Translations under genes and position numbers: made by a program
Notes under the pieces: generated by a model
What the model was told of the DNA's origin: nothing
The model's database searches: none
The model's input: the letters and a program-made list of their open reading frames with translations, nothing else
Assembly (NCBI RefSeq): GCF_039555335.1
Contig: NC_092628.1
Coordinates: 73,472,713 to 73,536,712 of the forward strand
Direction: 5' to 3'
Length of the DNA stretch: 64,000 bases
Origin: Amphiura filiformis
Lineage: Eukaryota > Echinodermata > Ophiuroidea > Amphilepidida > Amphiuridae
In this document: piece by piece, positions 33,244 through 46,800 of the stretch
How positions within the stretch are numbered: the first letter of the stretch is position 1
Layout: each line of letters starts with the position of its first letter

Positions 33244-34690
33244 TAAATACGATTTTCATAAATGAGATTGTTTGTAATTGTCTTTATCGAATTTAATGGC
33301 TACCCAATTTGAACCCCTCTCAATATTACTAAAGTGTGAAAACACATGAATGTTGCTGATCATGCTGATTGCTGAAACCACTAAGATTCCCAAATAATTG
33401 CACACTATATTGGCCACATCTCAACATGCTCAATGTCGATTTTGTCGGTATATGGCTCATTTTCTTTGACTACATCTCTTATATACATTCGATTTTACAA
33501 TATTAAAAATGTGTGACAAGTACTGCTGATGAAACATATCGCCTACATTTTATGTACACCACTTTCCTCTTAAATATATGTTATGTACTGATCATCCCAA
33601 TAGACATTTATGTGCAGCTAACAAGGTTTTATGCAACTGACAAGTGTAGACAGTACCATGCAATTAAAAATATTTTGTAGGTAAGCTGTTTTCAATATTT
33701 ATTTTAAAGTAACAGGGAAAATGTAACACTACGTCCATTGAGGGAATAACACAAAAGATACAAAGTTATAAATCCGACGTTTCGAAAAAAACTTTTCGTT
33801 TTCTAGGGATTGGGAAGAGGCCAGCTCTTATTACATCTTTTATCCCTAGCAAAAGAAAACTTGTATCCTTTCGAAACTTTGTTTATACCATTTTGTTATC
33901 CCCCATTGTATGTTTTGTCACATTATCCCTGTTTCTATTTATAATTGGCTAGTGTGACAAGGATGTACCCTCTGGAACTCGTTCTCTGGTTCTCTACTGG
34001 TCAGTTGGGACATGTTTTCCCGGTGTTCTTATATTTCATGATTTAGCTACGGTGAGACGCACAAAAAACCTGTATTTTTATTTTGGCAGCAGGGGATCTT
34101 TTTTCATTTTAATTATTTTCAAAGTGTGATCAGAAATAGAACTTCCCAGTTATATTTGGTGAAACAGATTAAAATAATTATGAAAGGGCTACATTCATTA
34201 CAATAGGTTTTGAAAAACAAATGTGGTTCCAACTTCCCACCATTCATACAGGGAGTCGAATAGTCTTCATTTTTTTGTAAAATACTAGTAGCTGAATGAG
34301 TCTTCTCCGTTTCATGGATACACATGCATCTCAAAGAGAAAAAACCTTGTTTTTAGGATTTTACAAACCCGTTTAACAAGTAGCTCTCTTGCAGTAACTC
34401 CTTTATCAGATACGTCGTATGCAAACGCGTCATTTCATAATTGAAATAATTTTCCTGTGAACTCTTTACTAACGTTCCCAACGTGTTTTTTGATGAAACG
34501 GATATGAAATGTCACAATGGTGCAACTAAATGTCACAATGTTGCAACTTTCCTTATTACATTGGCCGTCCCAAATCTATACGACATAGTTCAGTATAATA
34601 ATATATTAACTGATTACTAAAGCATTAAAAATAGCAAAAAAACCACTCAAACATTGCCGTCACATATGATTTCATATCCATTATGACTTG
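33244..34690. other. Intergenic, weak inverted repeat at 33745-33920
   Basis: A degraded inverted repeat lies at 33745-33920 (GATACAAAGTTATAAA with TTTCGAAACTTTGTTTATA). Otherwise nothing is recognised. Confidence 0.35.
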
Positions 34691-34809
34691 TTCAATCTAT
34701 GTTCGGTAAGTACTTTGGAGCGTTATCTCCCCATTCCAGCACCTTGCTCAGTACCGTATGGCAGATGACAATTCTGCTAGTAGCCTTTATGATCCATGTA
34801 GTTTTAGGA

Positions 34810-34818
34810 ACCTGTATA
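34810..34818 (-). other. Possible terminal exon start: Gly-Ser-stop
   Basis: An acceptor ending TTATACAG followed by GTTCCTAA would join the dangling G of the LDLa exon to give Gly-Ser-stop. This is the nearest phase-consistent end seen, but no poly(A) signal or homology supports it. Confidence 0.25.
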
Positions 34819-37800
34819 AGACATGTAACAAAATACATCGTGTAATTGGCAAACGACTCATTTCTGAAACAAAATAAAATCTTTATCTGCATTATGTCTT
34901 AATCAATAATTCGTTGTGACTCCACACGAACCACGATCCGCACATGGACGAAAAAAGACCACGTACAAGCAGTCCAAGTCTCAGCATCACCCGCATTTTA
35001 CGGTCTATCGCGTAAACGCCAAGGCACGCAACTCTCTATTGCGTATACGACGTACGTTAAGGCACGCAACGCTGGCGTGATTGTTACACACGGCACGATT
35101 GAACAATCGGCCCTCATGAATATGCTAAGAATTCACATCATACAATGCACGGGGACTTTGACTGTTGATACATGGTCTGTAGTAGTCTGTGGATCCGCAT
35201 TAAAACGTTTCAATGTTATCTTCTGGTATACGCATCCATGACAGAAAGTGTCTTCACGGCAATCGAATCCGGATCCGGGAAATAATCGCGTTGTAAACGT
35301 GTTACAGAGGGTCTAGGACACTCATGGCGCAGTGTTGTGTGCGTGTAGTGCGCTCATGAGTCATGACGCAATGCCACCTACGCGCACAAGAGGTAAAGAC
35401 ATATCTCATGAGTGTGGAAAGTTAGAAGATAACATATTGGTCTAATGGCACGCATCCAACACTTTACTTGGAAAACCACTTTTATCAGGAGTGTGGAGAC
35501 ACCCAGTAACTATGTTTAAAGCTGTGTGGGCTTCCCGTTACATTGGCCAGATGATACGCTACACCAATACAGAAAACTGCGGTATGGTTTGGTGACCGAG
35601 CTGACATCTCAAAGCAAGACAGCTCAAAATATATTTTACTGGTGATATGAAGGAGCAATAATTGTATTTATCCACAGGACTGACATTTTAGTTTATTGTT
35701 GAACAGAAACCATTTCGAAGAGAGTTATTCAAAAATATGCTGTAGATTTCCAATACTTGACAATATTATTTGACGCTTGTATGAAATGATTATCTTGAAA
35801 GTTATGATTTATAAGTCTACACAAATGCGATCTTACCACAGTCAGTTTCGTCAGTTTTGTCACTACAGTCGAAGACGTTATTACATTCGTCATTAGCACC
35901 CAGAATCTCAAATCCATTGTCACAAAATTATACGATTCTGCTTCTGAAGTGAAACATATTTGGTGCAACAATAATATTTTTAACAATAGCATTATATAAC
36001 TTTCCTCACCTTACTTTAAAAGAAGCTTTTATGGATGATATTTTGCACAGGTATTTGAATAAATATTTGCAGTTTGTGAAAAAAAATCTGATGTCTACAG
36101 TATCAAATCATATCGGGAACAATCGCTACTATTTGAACATGTTAAAAGGGTACAGGAAAATTTCAAGTGACCAAATTACTTTAACTTTGAATCTTAAAGG
36201 TTTATGTAAACATAATTCGGCGAGCTACAATCTTCGAAATAAGTCTTGGAATGCTTGTCATCCCCTCTCCCCCGTGCAATGTTCAGTAATACCAATGTTT
36301 TCAGCGATTTCTCAATGTGTTCCAACATTGATTGATGGGGCGAAGGGAAGGGTAGATCATTGTTGTAGATGTCATGTTTGTTCCCAAACACAATATACGT
36401 CATTTCCATGATCATAAGAAATTCTGCACGGAATTTCGACAGAGTGTGCCAAGCGTTCCAAGTACTTTTTTCCAAGATTATAGTTTGTAAATTGTTTGGT
36501 GATTTGATTGATCGATTGATTAATTGATTGATTCATTCATTCATTCATTCATGCATTCATTCATTCATTCACTTGTATGCTCAGCTTGTCATCGACACTA
36601 ACCTGATGGATCTATTCCTGAAAACGTCATCGAGAACCCTGTGCTACTGATACTTCCATCCGTAGTAAACTCAATATAAAATTCATTATTTGACGATACG
36701 ATGTCCAGAGGAAGATTTGAGCCAGTATAGTTCAAAGCACCGACCTTCAAAAAGTCTTTATCATCCTCCAGTGACAATTGGTTGAAGTGTACATGTAGCC
36801 TTTGGTCAGATCTTGCTAGGGTTACGTACCACAGACAGTTCGTTAAGTGGAAATAATTGGAAGGAAATCTGGAAATAATTGGAAGGAAATCTGGCAGAAT
36901 TGAGATTCGATGAGCCGCCGTCAGGAACTAGGTAAAATGTGTTACCACATTCTGTAAGGTAAAATATGATTCGGTATAAAATATACATTTTGTCCTATTC
37001 CTGCAATTCTAGACGTTATCTTTTTTATTGTTAATTATTGTTATTATTACTAAATAAATCAAGATGTTGATCAAGATTCTCTATTGATTATGGGGAATTG
37101 ACAGAGACATCAATGATAATTATTGTGTTATGAAAACTGTCTTAGCTTTGGATTTGATACAGGCTGCATCCTAATGATTGGTACCCACACATACGTTTTG
37201 AAATACACCAGGCACAAAAAGAAACTCGTCAGTTATAGACATCTTTGCTGTTCAACAATCTACTAATTTTGTATAATTCTGAAATATATATTTTGTTAAT
37301 TGGACTTTGTTTTCTCATTTGAATCCCTGTTCGTGAAACTCGAACAAGAATTGACACAAAATATGCGCCTCCGAACCCTCAAGCCCCAAAAACAAAAGTT
37401 GCAATTTCAATGATTTTCAATGGGAACGCATCGTTGTATTGCACACAAGCACCACGGGTCAATCAATAAAGCACACAATGTAACAGGCACAATTGAATCG
37501 TTATAATTGCAATTTTTGATTTTGGGGCTTGAGGGTTTGGAGGCGTATATCTTGATCAATTCTTGCTCGGTTTTCACGAACAGGGTGTCAAATGAGAAAG
37601 CAAAGTCCAATTAAGAAATGTATTTTTCAGAATAATCCAGCATTATGAGGTTGTTGAACAGCAAGGATGACTACAACTGACGAGTTTGTTTTGTGCCTGT
37701 GTATATCAGAACAATAAACTACATTTATTTATTTTTTTCAAATATACTAAAGTATGTAATTTGTAATACGATCGCCCGACTTTTGGATCGAAACTGACGG

Positions 37801-40800
37801 AGCCTTTTACATATGCCACACACACACACACACACACACACACCCCACCCCCACATGCCCACTTTTTACTGATTTTGAGGCCAACTCTTGGCCGTTTTCA
37901 ACCAAATAAAGTGCAATGCATTCCCCGTATATTTCTTAATCTCCCGTATGATTGGCGACATTTGGCAATATTTGGATCCAAACTGACGGAGCCTTTCGAT
38001 CTTCATACACAGATACAAACAACATTCCCCTATTTATAGTAAGATGATGAACATGTTTGCATGTATCAAATGAAAGGTTACTTACTACATTCATCAAGCT
38101 CGTCACTGCCATCCGAGCAGTGTGGAATACCATCACAAGAATTTTCAGGTTCTAAACGTTCAAAATTGTTTCTGCACTTCGGCTCTCCTGATCAAGATTT
38201 AAAAGAGAAACATCATTTCAATTTGATCACTTTGTTGCCGGTATTTACCTTCTTTTTTATTTGTTTGTTTGTCTGTTTGTTTGTTTTTATTTGTTTTTGT
38301 TTGTTTTTTGTTTTTTTGGGGTTTTGGGTTTTTTTTTGTTATTTTCTGTCTGTTGTTATTTTCCCTAGTGATAAAATATCTCATTTGCAACTTGAATTCT
38401 TTGCTTTGGTATTCAATTTATTTTTTGTTTATGATTGTTTTAATATCGTGACATAAATACATTAACAGCTTTTATCATTACGGTAAAGCTGGCGGGTTGG
38501 CGCTTGGATAGCTGAAGCTAAACTTCACTGTTAACTCTTCTTTTAGCGAATATACGAAAATTCCTTTCTTCTTTTAAACTTACCATTTGACTGTTCCACA
38601 GATATATCTTGAATCAAAAGTTGAAATCCTTCAGCACCTCCTGTGTGATCTGTTGTGAACTTAATAATTAATTCAGACGCTGGGGAAACCAATTTCGGTG
38701 GAATAGTATGTCCCGAATATGAGACCACGGTAGCACTATTTTCTCTACCAGTCGCAATTGATACAAAATCATAACCACTTTCTGTTGCGAATTCATTGAA
38801 AGTCACTTCCAATCTTCTTTCTGGAGAGGAAGCTATTACTATCCATTCACATGGAATGGTAAAATCTGGATATCCACCACTGCCAAAATTTTGGGACTGT
38901 ATTGATATGAACCCATCCAGTGGTACGTTTCGAACAGCGTCTCCACAAGCTGAAAAAATCAGTACACCAATAAATAGATATGTCATTCAATAAATGTATT
39001 ATGTCATTTAGTTCGGGGAACAGTATATGAATAAATGGTTAAACGCCGGTTGGATAAGAAAATTGTATAGTTTAAATAGACAACAAAAATATATGTTGAG
39101 AAAAATACACCGAAGACTTATCACATAGCGTCAAATGATACATGTTGAGACGCTTGTATTGAATGCAAGTCTTCAAAAATGACAAGGCCAATTTTTAGCC
39201 GATTGTTACACGTACTGTTGCTTACATTTGAGGTGAATTGTCAAAGCTGTAAGTACATAACTGTTAACTCTCTGGAAGGAATAACAGTTGACCAAACCCC
39301 CACCGCACAAGTATTCACCATTATTGCACAATCAGAAGCAACTATATAGCATTTACCACATACCCTTAGTGTGTATGCATCATGGGACGCCATAATTTCA
39401 AATACTAACCACAAAATGGGCTATATTGGGCGATCTTAGACACGTCCAGTTTGGTCCTTACTGTTTTAATAATACTTTGGGAATTTCACAATATTTACTT
39501 CACTTTCTTGGCAACAGTATGCTTGTTATCAAAATAGCAGACAAACTACCTCCCGGCACAGGCAGTAATTGTTATATCTAAAAGAAAGTTGCCAATCCTG
39601 TGATAGAAGCCCAATTGGGCGACTTCTGATGATTTTTAAGACAAAATGGACCACAACTTTAAAACTATTATGAGTAGAACCCCCTGTGTTTTTGTATTAT
39701 ATTTTTTACTTCTTTCTCTTTCATTTCACACCACTCTGGGGTTCATACCTTCGTGGCATTTAAAGATATGTCCATTTCAGACCAAAAGGTTGGTAAGTAA
39801 GTAACATACACTAATATAGGCCGATACCATTTCATGGTTCAGCAAAAACTATGAAAAATAATACATGTACAACTATACTCTTACCATGCTTACTGCTGAA
39901 AGAACTTACCACATTGGAGTTCATCGCTGTTGTCAAAACATTCAGGAATTCCATTGCACATGATGTTTCTCATCTGCGGAGCCGGAAGAATTTGCATGCC
40001 ATTGGAACACGTTGTCAAAGTGCCTGTTAATGTTAAACAAAGCTCATCCAGCATTTTTTTCAAAAATCTTTAATTATATACACTTTTAAATCACATACAC
40101 ATTTAAAGGCCCATTCAGTGATTTGCTCATCCGCACGATCATAAAAATCATAAAAATTCAGATTGTGGTGCCTCTGTCATTGTCATAGATGTGCTAACGT
40201 AGCCTGCTAGTGGTTCAGCCGAAAGCAGTGCGTATGAGACAAAATGCATTTACATGAATCTGTAATTATACTGACAGTATATAAATTAGCTACATGTATT
40301 TGAATGGGGCTTCAACTTCGTCAATACTGTTGTTTTCTTCGTTTTGCCACATTTTTCATTACAAAAATACTAAATGACAATTTGAATGACTTATCACTTT
40401 TAAGCAACATATCGTGTTTTTAAAAGAACCAGTACTTATTAATTCTGAATTCACTTTGAATTCACTATACACCAGTACCAAGTCATTCTGCTTTAAATGC
40501 ATACGGAAATATTTCATACGGAGAGTTGGTGTACATGTACATTTTAGTACCGAACATGACGTCGACAAGTAGATAATCATTGTATAATTCGTAATTCCAT
40601 AAATTAAGTAAGTAATTATTACTACAATAAAATAAAATCTTACCTATTTGATTTTCGCTAATAGACGTCGCTTGTACACTAAATCCTCCCATTTCCAGTG
40701 CATAATCTGATTCAAACGTGACCGTCATAGTATTGTCAACAGATAGAACATCTAATGGTAAATAATCACCAGATAGACTCAGCAAAGATTCAGAATTTAG

Positions 40801-43800
40801 ATTCCCTATGTGTAAAATGTCGTATCCTCTTTCTGTGATGAATTCGTTGAATCTGAGTTTGATTCTGTTGCCTGCCGTTGTTGAGATTCTCCACTGGCAA
40901 CGCTGGAGACTTTTGTATTCATTCGGGTATCCTGGAGAGGTAATCGTGTATGTGTCCTGGCCTTGTCTGAAGGTGAATTCACCACCACAACCTGAAGAAA
41001 AGGAGTACTGAATGTTTCAGGGCCGTAGCAAGCGGGGCGGTTGGGGATGCCATGGCCGCCCCACTTTTTGAGAAATTTGTTATGTTTTTCTTTATATCTT
41101 TATTTCAATTTGGGCATATATTTGTAATTTGGCCGCCCCACATTTGTGATGGCCGCCTCACATTTTTCAACCTTGCTACGGCCTTGGAATGTTTGGTATG
41201 GTACTACGGCATGACTAGACTAATGTGTTTATAAAATTATTGCATCATAGCAGAAAATTATAAGGTTGAAGTGAAACAAGTATAAGGTGAAGATTCATCC
41301 AACAGACTATCGATTCCACATACCGTACTAGATGCCAATGTTCTTTGCATAAAAATCAAGACAGTAATGTTCTTTGAAAGAAAGAAGTGAGATTAGGTGA
41401 TTCAATGGGATGGAAGGGGTCACTTGTGGTGACATCATGCACCTATTCCAGTGCTTACAATGGCGGAAAGACAGAAATCCGTTTGAATACAAAGACGGAG
41501 AAACATCAGTCCACAAAATATTCTAGATGCCTTTACAATGTTGGCCAAATGGTTTAATTAGTTTTTGCTATGTATCGGGAAAATGGTTCATAAATGAGTC
41601 GGTTAGAAGAAATTACCAGCCTTAGAAGACAAAGGTCCTTCAAGGGGACTCAGAAGAAGTTCATGTGGCTACCCGATAAGGCTAGGCATGGGTGATATTG
41701 AATCACACCAAAAACATTGTCTTGTGTGTTCATCACGTGTTTAAATTTTGCTATGTCCTTTATGGGGTAACCACGCGACCTTTGCAAGGCGTCAGCCGTC
41801 TTTGACTGTTATTTTCGTCCCGGCACCACTTTCGTGCAACCTTCTTCCATGTCTTCCGTAACCATTTCAATAATGTCTTGCAGAAACCATTTAAACCATT
41901 TGGTTACCATTCTAAATCTTATCATTTCGTGGACTAAAGTTTCTTCGTCTCTGCGTTCAAACGATTTCTATCATTCCCCCATCGTAAGCACTGGCATACG
42001 TACATGATGTCACTCAGGTGACACCGTTCATCCCATTGAATAGCCTGATCTTACTTCTTTCTTTCAAAGAACATTACCATCTATTTCGTGGCGTGAAGTG
42101 GGTAGGATATTGGATGAATGTTCAACTTACAGTTTGACAAATTATTCTTTTTTCAGCAATGTTTCAATGCATTTTCAATACATAATGCAATGCAATGTAC
42201 GTATATATAATCCGTAATCTGAACTGGACTGGCATATCTTACCCTCAGTAGTACAACTTTGTGCAACGCCTTCATCGGTAGCATCTATACAGTCGGCTAT
42301 CCCGTCACACGTTTTGGTATTATCAATGCAGTTACCAACGTTACATTTAACCTGGTCATCACCACACTGAGTACCTTTAGTAAGAGACAAAAATTAGATA
42401 TTATAACATCAACACATTGAAATATCCACTTATTGCGGATGGCATAAGAGATCTGTTCAAACACGTGATAAAATCGTGAAAAGCTTTAATTGCTCAAAAT
42501 TAATGAAAAGCTTTAATTGTTCAAAATTAATGAATGCAGGAACAGATCGTTATTCCGAAGGACCGTTATTCCGAAATATCATTACTCCGAAGGTTCATCA
42601 CTCCTAATGGTCGTTACTCCGTGTTTACAACAGGGTTCGTTATTCCGAAGGGTCAATACGCCGAAAGCTCGTTACTCTCGAATTTTAGAGTAAAGTGACC
42701 CTTCGGAGTAACGACCCCATTCTAAATTAGGAGTATTGGCCCTTCGGAAGGACGAACCTTGTTGTAAATTCAGAGTAACGACCCTTCGGAGTAATGAACT
42801 TGTGGAGTAATGATCCTTTGGAATGACGAACCTTCGGAATAACGACCCTCGGGAATCATCAGTGAACGGTCGGCATAATGATACGTAACCACTTAGCCCC
42901 GATGAGGTTTACTGTTAGTAGTAGATATATACTGCGCCAAGAAAGTATCCTTACACTTGGAAAAATAATCACAATTTCAAAACTGAACCATATGGGAATA
43001 AGTTTTTTTTATTAGATGCGCTATCTAATCCGGCACATTTAGACACCCCATTGAATCCAATGTGACTTCAAGAAGCAAAGTTACAAGCATTTGATTAGAC
43101 GAAAGTCCAGTTTTAAAAGTGACAAACAGGCCTATTCAAAACTCCACGGACAAGGCATCTGGTTTGAGAGTGGTGAATGACTAATTTATGCGTGCCTCTA
43201 ATTTAAAACAAAAGGAACAAAAGAAAACTGAAACAAAAGAACTGACAAATAAAATGAAAGTTATGAAAAGTACAGAGAAGTAAAAACTGAAAAAAAAATG
43301 CTTTAAATAAAGCTTCATTGAAGAAACTGTGTTGTTGGAATCTTTTTACGCCCCTATAGGCCAGTTTGTCATTTTTAAAATTGGACATTCGTCTATTGAA
43401 TTGCTTGTAACTTTGCTTCTTGAGGTCACATTGAATTCAATGTGGTGTCATAATGTGCAAGATTAGATTGTACATCTATTACAAAGACAAATTTATTCCA
43501 ATATGGTTCAGTTTTGAAATTGTGATTATTTTTCCAAGTGTAAGGATATTTTCTTGGCGCAAAACTGTAATATATATATATATCACAAACTGTAATATTA
43601 ACTTACGACAATCATCACCTCCGACGCAACCCTCCAGACAAAAAGGTTCAAAAGCTGTGCCAATGCATGCTAATAAGATAAAAATATAAAAACTATTAGC
43701 AACAATTATTTGTATCACGACCTTCTATGTAAAGAGTTCATATATATTTAAAAAGAATCTAAACAAAATAAAGAAAACGTTTCCAAGAAACGAGAAACAG

Positions 43801-46800
43801 TGGTATAGGTCTATGTACGTATAATTAAAGGCCGTACTCGGTCGCATAAAATGGTATTGAAATAGCGTATCTATCATGTTTAAATAAACAACATTACTGT
43901 TAACCTTTGACGAGCGCGTGCTACCATGATGTTCCAAAGTCGGAGCTAACAACGAATACGGCGCAATGTTCATTCATAAATTTCCACTCGGCAATAGTAG
44001 ATCGCCTCAGCCGCCAATCAGAGACAAGTGCGGTTCAACCAGTAAATACCCGACATACACTTAAAATACGCTCTCGTCAAAAGTTTACAGGAAAAATTAT
44101 AGTCCACTTTAGCCAGATGTTTTTGCGTGCATATTTCGCGCGACAAAGGTTGCGTTTATGGTTTTCAGCTACGATTTCAATGATTATTGTATTTCAGTTC
44201 TTTTCAAACTGTTTCTAAAACGAGAAAGACTTGGTCGGCAACGAAGTTTAGTCAACTTACCATCTGTTTGAGTCACTGTGTATAAGATAAAGTTGTGTAA
44301 TGCAGATATACGAGTGTATACATCTGCTACTGAAGGCATACAATGAGAAGACCGTGTTGTAACTCCAACAATATGCCAGAGACCATTCTGACCACGACAT
44401 ACTAATGGACCACCATTATCACCCTGAAACAAGGAAAAGTACCATCAGTATTTTGAATACTTAAGAAAACATATATTTTGTGTAAGTACGTTTTAGAACA
44501 AGAATTTATCAAAGAAGATATGGTTAGGCAAATATTACACATTGAAGTAGAGCATAAGAAAAATGTGTGCTTCCAGTCAAATCGTTCAACCTAAAAATGT
44601 TGCATATTTACCCAATTTCATACTGTTCTTCTACACACATGCACACACCGGTGCTGCATGCTGAATGATAAAACTTTGGGACCAAAGTTGATGAAACGTT
44701 ACTGTGTTTCATTTATAATTACTAAGTTGGAATAAGGTGTCCCTTTACCATACTTACCGTGCATGTGTTACTGTTCGGTCTATTACCCGCACAAATCTTT
44801 GTACCTTGTGAATCCTCTGATATTGCTGTACATTCATCTCTCGGTATTAATGGCATAGTTACTTCCTTCAAAACAGGGCTCAAACCACCTAAATCATTCA
44901 CAAGATAAAATGCGCATCATGAATATGACGATGTTTAAACTCGCAGCATTTAGGATAAAAGGATATTTTGATACATGAATATGCCTATACATAGAAATGT
45001 TCAGCAAAACCCTGTTTACTCGTGTTTCTATTTGGAGATTTTACCAAGTGAAGTTACAAGATTATTTTATACTTATCTCAAAATCAAGATTAATCTCATA
45101 TATCACCATGTTTTGAATATAAATAAGTAAAGCATACCCATGTGATTAGGTGCTCCCCAGCCCAACGCCTTGCAATTTGTATATATGTCTGCCTCATCTG
45201 CATCTTCCGTCACATGGGCTACACAGATTGGACGAGTCGCTGCTGAGATTTTAACAGGGCGGGCTAAACGAATCAGGGCAACATCCGGGTTTCCACTTGT
45301 TAAATTGTAACCCGGATGAGCAAATATGGCGGAGATTGGTATCCGCTCTTCATAGTCTGTTGATGTATCCAACGAAATGCCGCCGATTGAGAGATGATCG
45401 GTGTAATTTCTGTAAAGAAAAAAATCAAAACAAATAAATCAAACTAGACCAACGTCATTGGTGCACAGTGGTTCCAGCTTCTAAGTTGCCTCAGTTGCAT
45501 TTTGCTATTATTATTTTTTTAAATAGATGGTTATAAAACTTTTTTGGACCAACTATTGACCCTTGAGAAATCCAGATCACTGACTCCAGAGTACTCCTAT
45601 CATTTTATTTATTGAACAAATTACCATGTTTATTTTAAAACATTTATTGTCCAATATCTGGGTTTGTTAGTATTGTTACGGTATATTTTCACATTGCGTA
45701 GTTTCCACTATTCATAGTAGCCTCTCAGAAGTACGGGCTGTATGAAAGATTGATACCAATCAATTGTGATATTTATTGAAAAGCCTGCATCTTCCAAATG
45801 TAACATTGGATACTCTTGTAATGTCCAAAATATATAGTTTATGACTTGTTTAAGACACAATTATCCATAAATTATGTTGATCATGACATGTGTTTAATTG
45901 TTATGTGTCAGACTCATCCATTATCAATGAAAATTAATTAAAGGAGTATTTCGTGATCCTAGCATCCTCTATTTATGTCATTTTTCATTAGATATCCACG
46001 AAAAAAACCTATTCCCAAAATTTCAGTTGATTCCGATTTTGCGTTCGCGAGTTATGCATGATATCAAATTTCACGATATCTTTGCTAAACGAATTAATCT
46101 GCAAGAAATATTTTGTACATAAACATTATGTACCCAGAGATTTCCAGTGATATAAAAATCTCAACTTTTTTTGAGAAAAGTGGGGGGATGAGCCTGTGGA
46201 TCACGAAATGCCCTTTTAATGGGTACCAATCATTTTGATACAGCTTGTTAGCATTTAACACTTACATACAATGTGCTGCAGTAATAGCCCATTGTTCAGA
46301 TAACAGAGTAGCACCACAATAATGAGCACCTGTTGCCGTTCTAACGGAACTCATCCAAGGCATGGAACCTAAAGCTACGTCTTGACCACCAAGAATACGA
46401 GTGAGAGGTAGATTTGTCCCACATATTTCCGTCCGCAGCAAATCTGGAAAATAACGTCAATTTTATCTCTACGTTTTTACGTCTACCTTTTCCCCCTTTT
46501 CCCATTAAATAAATTTAACTTCCTTTTTTTATGTCTGAACTGTGCAAGGCATTAACAGCTGCTATGATAGCGCTGATGGGTTGGCGCCAAAATAGTTGAA
46601 AGCATCTTGGCAGATTCTAAGAAATAGATACTTAATCTATCAAGTAATTGAAATGTTGCACCCGCAGTACTATACTGGAGATCTTGGGTTTGCTGCGATA
46701 AAGCAAAGAAAGTGGCGAAATAATCCCGCCATATTTTGAACAAGCTCATAATGTCATTGATTTCTTCTAAACGAAGGACGAATCAAATTTGAAACATTTC

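Noticed and set aside
34692-34892. 66-codon ORF read as a possible CUB fragment
   Set aside because: A few residues resemble a CUB strand (TTWIIKAT), but no conserved Cys or second half follows, and the phase does not fit the upstream exon.
38061-38456. Hydrophobic ORF on the plus strand
   Set aside because: It is antisense to an LDLa exon and then runs through a T/G-rich tract; the hydrophobicity is compositional.
42540-42860. CRISPR-like array
   Set aside because: Units are degenerate, spacers have no constant length, the array inverts at its centre, and the genome is animal.
44184-44260. S1 exon reading through to a stop at 44184 as the gene end
   Set aside because: Possible as an alternative end, but the GTAAGT donor at 44260 and the in-phase Cys-rich exon at 43669 favour splicing; kept as an open alternative in the findings.
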